This document shows, in pieces, positions 5,362 to 7,520 of a stretch of 7,520 nucleotides of DNA. Within the stretch, counting starts at the first letter, position 1; each line of letters starts with the position of its first letter. Source of the stretch: Planctomycetota bacterium (GTDB taxonomy: Bacteria; Planctomycetota; Phycisphaerae; UBA1845); assembly GCA_022566435.1 (NCBI GenBank), contig JADFIX010000152.1:1-7520 (forward strand), read 5' to 3'. Under the pieces are notes generated by a model. The model saw nothing but the letters and a program-made list of their open reading frames with translations, ran no database searches and had not been told where the DNA came from. Position numbers and translations under genes: made by a program.

Positions 5362-7404
5362 CTACGTCGTGCGGGAGCGGCGGAACTTCAGTGCGATACC
5401 TGCGAGGAGGGCCACTAGCAAGAGCGCCATTCCCCACTGAGAAACGGTCGGGACTCCCTCGCAGTCTGGATCATCCTCGCAGTCTGGATCGCGGCAGTCG
5501 GCTTCGCCGTCGCAGTCGTTATCCAAACCATCGGTGCAGGTTGAGCCCGGTATCTCGCTCTCTGCCGGCGTTCCGCAATCGTTGGGGCAGTTGCACGAGT
5601 CTTCGCCTGGATCACAAACACCGTTACCGCAGAACGGCTGGCAGTCGAGAGAGGGCGGTGCTGTCGGTACAGAGGTCGCGTCGCAAAGGCAGTCCGTGCA
5701 ACCGAGCCCACCGTCGCACTCCTCGCCTGGATCAACGCTTCCGTTACCGCATATCGGCCGGCAGTCGAGAGACGGTGGATCCGTCGGTTCAAAGTCCATG
5801 TCGCAAAGGCAGTCCGTGCAACCGAGCCCACGGTCGCAGTCCTCGCCTGGATCAATGCTACCGCTACCGCAGTTATTGTATTTGGCCACAAAGACGTCTC
5901 CGGAACCGGCACTGGTGATCGTGAATGGGTCGAAGGTCGCCGTTCCACCGCCGAAGACGCCGAAAAATCCCGTAACGTAGCTGTTGCCGACACCGTCGAC
6001 GCCTATCCCGGTGCCGACGTCAAGAGATGACCCTCCCGCCGATTGTGCCCAGAGCACGCCGCCGGCGCTGTCGTATTTGGCGACAAAGATGTCACCGCCA
6101 CCGACGCTGCCGACACTGAACGGCCCGAACGTCGCCGTACCCTCAGAGTTGCCCGCGATGTAGCTGTTCCCCGCAGGATCTACGGCCATCGTGACGGTCA
6201 AGAATCTGGGATCAATCCTGGCGGACTGTGCCAAGAGTACGGTGCCATTGGTGTCGTACTTGACTAGGAACAGGTCGTAATCTGCATCACCCGTCAACGT
6301 GAACAGGTCGAACATCGCCGCCGTACTGCGGATTAAGCCCGTCACATAGATGTTGCCTACGGCGTCGATGCCGATGCCGTCGCCCATGTCATTGAGCGTT
6401 CCGCCAGCCGATCTGACCCAGATCACGTTGCCGTCCGTGTCGTACTTGGCCAGAAAGATGTCACCGTCACCGTCACTGGTGACTGTGAACGGACCGAAGG
6501 TAGCTGTGTTCTCAAACCTACCCGTCACGTAGCCGTTGCCGGCGGAGTCGACGGCGATACCCTTCCCCATGTCGAAGATTCCTGTCCCCCCGGCCGATTG
6601 GGCCCAGACCACGGTGCCGTTAGTGTCGTACTTGACCACAAAGATATCGAAGCTACCGAGACTGGTGAGCGTGAATGGGCCGAAGGTCGCAGTGCCAAAG
6701 AAATCCCCCGTCACGTAGCTGTTACCAGCCGCGTCCACGGCGATGCTGTTTCCAATGTCAATCGATGTCCCTCCGGCCGATGTTGCCCAAAGCACGTTGC
6801 CGCTGCCGTCGTACTTGGCCACAAAGATGTCTCGTGCCCCGGCACTGGTGAGCGCAAACGGCCCGTAGGTCGCCGTACTTTCATAGAACCCCGTCACGTA
6901 ACTGTTGCCGTCGGCGTCGATGGCGATGCCTTCACCAACGTCTGACCCCGTACCGCCGGCCGAACGAGCCCAAAGCACGTTGCCGTCGGCGTCGAACTTG
7001 GCCACGAAAATGTCCCTGGGATCCTCGACAACGACACTTGTGAGCGTAAACAGCCCGAATGTCGCCGTGTCCTGAAATGAGCCGGTGACGTAGCTGTTGC
7101 CGACGTCGTCGACCGCAGCATCGGAGCCGCGGTCATCCGCAACGCCGCCGGCCGACCGAGCCCACTCGACGGTTTGGGCCTGTCCTGCGTCTGACAGCAA
7201 GGCCACACCCAGGGTCAACGCCGCCACCCATGCGAGACCATTGCGTGGTCTCCATGCCGAGTGGGTGCCCGAGGCAAGCGGTCTCCTCGGTCTCTGTACG
7301 ACACGCGCCTGCGAAACAATAAGGATGGTGCGTCTCCCGGCGCGCCGGGACACCCTACGCGCTGACCTACCCACTACGTCAATTGCTGATCGTTCAAATT
7401 GCAT
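5362..7404 (-). CDS. Secreted SBBP seven-repeat propeller with cysteine-rich repeats and IPTL-CTERM-like tail
   Basis: The ATG at 7404 is preceded by GAGGAAAG (7407-7414), the best ribosome site in the window, giving 680 residues; the frame stays open upstream to the window edge. An unusually long Arg-rich leader (~58 residues) precedes a hydrophobic signal core (WVAALTLGVALL, ~59-70), with likely cleavage after AGQA (~76). Residues ~79-510 hold seven SBBP repeats of 61-63 residues, each with a V-W-A-x-SAGG start, VDxxGNSYVTG, TATFGPF and DIFVAKYD, enough for one seven-bladed beta-propeller. Residues 512-~622 carry three cysteine-rich CGNGxxDPGExC units (DUF4215-like), then TDGLDNDCDGEADC (MopE-like metal-binding motif). 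The end, VPTVSQWGMALLLVALLAG plus KFRRSR, matches the IPTL-CTERM sorting signal: motif, membrane helix, basic tail. It is predicted to be exported and processed at the surface. The ligand and binding role are unknown. Confidence 0.9.
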   Translation of the reverse strand: MQFERSAIDVVGRSARRVSRRAGRRTILIVSQARVVQRPRRPLASGTHSAWRPRNGLAWVAALTLGVALLSDAGQAQTVEWARSAGGVADDRGSDAAVDDVGNSYVTGSFQDTATFGLFTLTSVVVEDPRDIFVAKFDADGNVLWARSAGGTGSDVGEGIAIDADGNSYVTGFYESTATYGPFALTSAGARDIFVAKYDGSGNVLWATSAGGTSIDIGNSIAVDAAGNSYVTGDFFGTATFGPFTLTSLGSFDIFVVKYDTNGTVVWAQSAGGTGIFDMGKGIAVDSAGNGYVTGRFENTATFGPFTVTSDGDGDIFLAKYDTDGNVIWVRSAGGTLNDMGDGIGIDAVGNIYVTGLIRSTAAMFDLFTLTGDADYDLFLVKYDTNGTVLLAQSARIDPRFLTVTMAVDPAGNSYIAGNSEGTATFGPFSVGSVGGGDIFVAKYDSAGGVLWAQSAGGSSLDVGTGIGVDGVGNSYVTGFFGVFGGGTATFDPFTITSAGSGDVFVAKYNNCGSGSIDPGEDCDRGLGCTDCLCDMDFEPTDPPSLDCRPICGNGSVDPGEECDGGLGCTDCLCDATSVPTAPPSLDCQPFCGNGVCDPGEDSCNCPNDCGTPAESEIPGSTCTDGLDNDCDGEADCRDPDCEDDPDCEGVPTVSQWGMALLLVALLAGIALKFRRSRTT
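5365..5454 (-). other. IPTL-CTERM-like protein-sorting signal
   Basis: The last 30 codons of the propeller gene encode VPTVSQWGM, a hydrophobic helix and KFRRSRTT. In IPTL-CTERM proteins this tripartite tail is thought to be recognised by an exosortase-type membrane peptidase. No exosortase gene is present in the window. Confidence 0.75.
5632..5871 (-). repeat. Two 120-base tandem units encoding cysteine-rich repeats
   Basis: 5752-5871 and 5632-5751 are tandem copies of exactly 120 bases (40 residues each). On the plus strand, 5681-5711 and 5801-5831 are identical. Each copy encodes CG-x-G-[SV]-x-DPGE-x-CD-x-GLGCTDCLC followed by a Pro-rich linker (PPSLDC). A third, diverged unit follows at ~5630-5535. 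The high nucleotide identity suggests recent duplication or gene conversion. Confidence 0.8.
5875..7170 (-). repeat. Seven SBBP propeller repeats (~61-63 codons each)
   Basis: Repeat starts, counted from the V/I-W-A-x-SAGG strand, fall near 7170, 6981, 6798, 6615, 6429, 6243 and 6060 on the minus strand. The period is 183-189 bases. The sixth copy is the most diverged: SAGG is replaced by SARIDPRF and the Trp by Leu. Seven copies fit one closed propeller. Confidence 0.8.
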
Positions 7405-7406
7405 GT

Positions 7407-7414
7407 CTTTCCTC
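7407..7414 (-). promoter_or_regulatory. Ribosome binding site of the propeller gene
   Basis: On the minus strand GAGGAAAG lies just before the ATG at 7404, with six bases between GAGG and the start codon. This decides for 7404 over the upstream in-frame starts at 7497 (GTG) and 7437 (ATG). From 7415 to the window end I see no convincing promoter or gene. Confidence 0.7.
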
Positions 7415-7520
7415 ACTCGCTGGTTGAGATGATCCATCGCACGATTCGACTGGCCGGGCTTGGGGATTGGGAGACGACGGTGAGCCATCAGCCTCACGTT
7501 GCGTCCTGAAGCAATCGACG

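Noticed and set aside
4964..5440. 158-codon plus-strand frame through the intergenic repeats
   Set aside because: It translates palindromic repeat DNA, runs antisense into the propeller gene, and shows no coherent domain.
5391..5993. Overlapping frames on both strands within the cysteine-rich part of the propeller gene
   Set aside because: They are shadows of a repetitive coding region; their apparent repeats come from the 120-base units of the real gene.

Overview
The window looks like a chromosomal or metagenomic fragment from the phylum Planctomycetota, possibly a Phycisphaerae-like lineage. This rests on gene content rather than any marker gene. It has a YdjY-domain protein of the planctomycete type, a divergent ECF-type sigma factor followed by a membrane protein with a dockerin-like calcium loop, a long SBBP propeller protein with an IPTL-CTERM-like tail, and intergenic repeats of a kind I associate with planctomycete genomes (from memory, not from a search). 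GC content is fairly high, and Shine-Dalgarno sites are mostly weak or absent. There is no tRNA, rRNA, CRISPR array, transposase or recognisable phage gene.

Layout. Positions 1-748 (+) hold the 3' end of a chimeric gene: a fibre-type decapeptide-repeat segment runs in frame into the last ~145 residues of a type II/IV-pilus-like secretin. Positions 806-1801 (+) encode an exported YdjY-domain protein with an ExbD-like C-terminus. Next come a KpsF/KdsD-type arabinose-5-phosphate isomerase (1837-2877, +) and a family 2 glycosyltransferase of the dolichyl-phosphate-mannose-synthase type (2894-3610, +), 16 bases apart and probably one transcription unit. A sigma-70 family factor (3775-4419, +) is followed after 52 bases by a single-pass membrane protein (4472-4936, +) in the position usual for an anti-sigma factor. 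Positions 4937-5361 are non-coding and packed with inverted repeats. Positions 5362-7404 (-) encode a 680-residue secreted seven-repeat SBBP propeller with cysteine-rich repeats and a C-terminal sorting signal, convergent with the sigma module.

How the genes fit together. Most products belong to the cell envelope. The isomerase and glycosyltransferase point to Kdo or other surface glycan synthesis, the YdjY/ExbD-like protein is predicted periplasmic or membrane-associated, and the propeller protein is predicted to be exported and sorted. The sigma/membrane-protein pair could link an envelope signal, possibly calcium-related, to transcription; that is inference.

The two items most worth a second look are the fibre-secretin fusion at the left edge, which is either a real chimeric gene or an assembly join, and the sigma factor paired with a membrane protein that has no anti-sigma zinc finger but carries a complete EF-hand-type loop on its predicted outer side.
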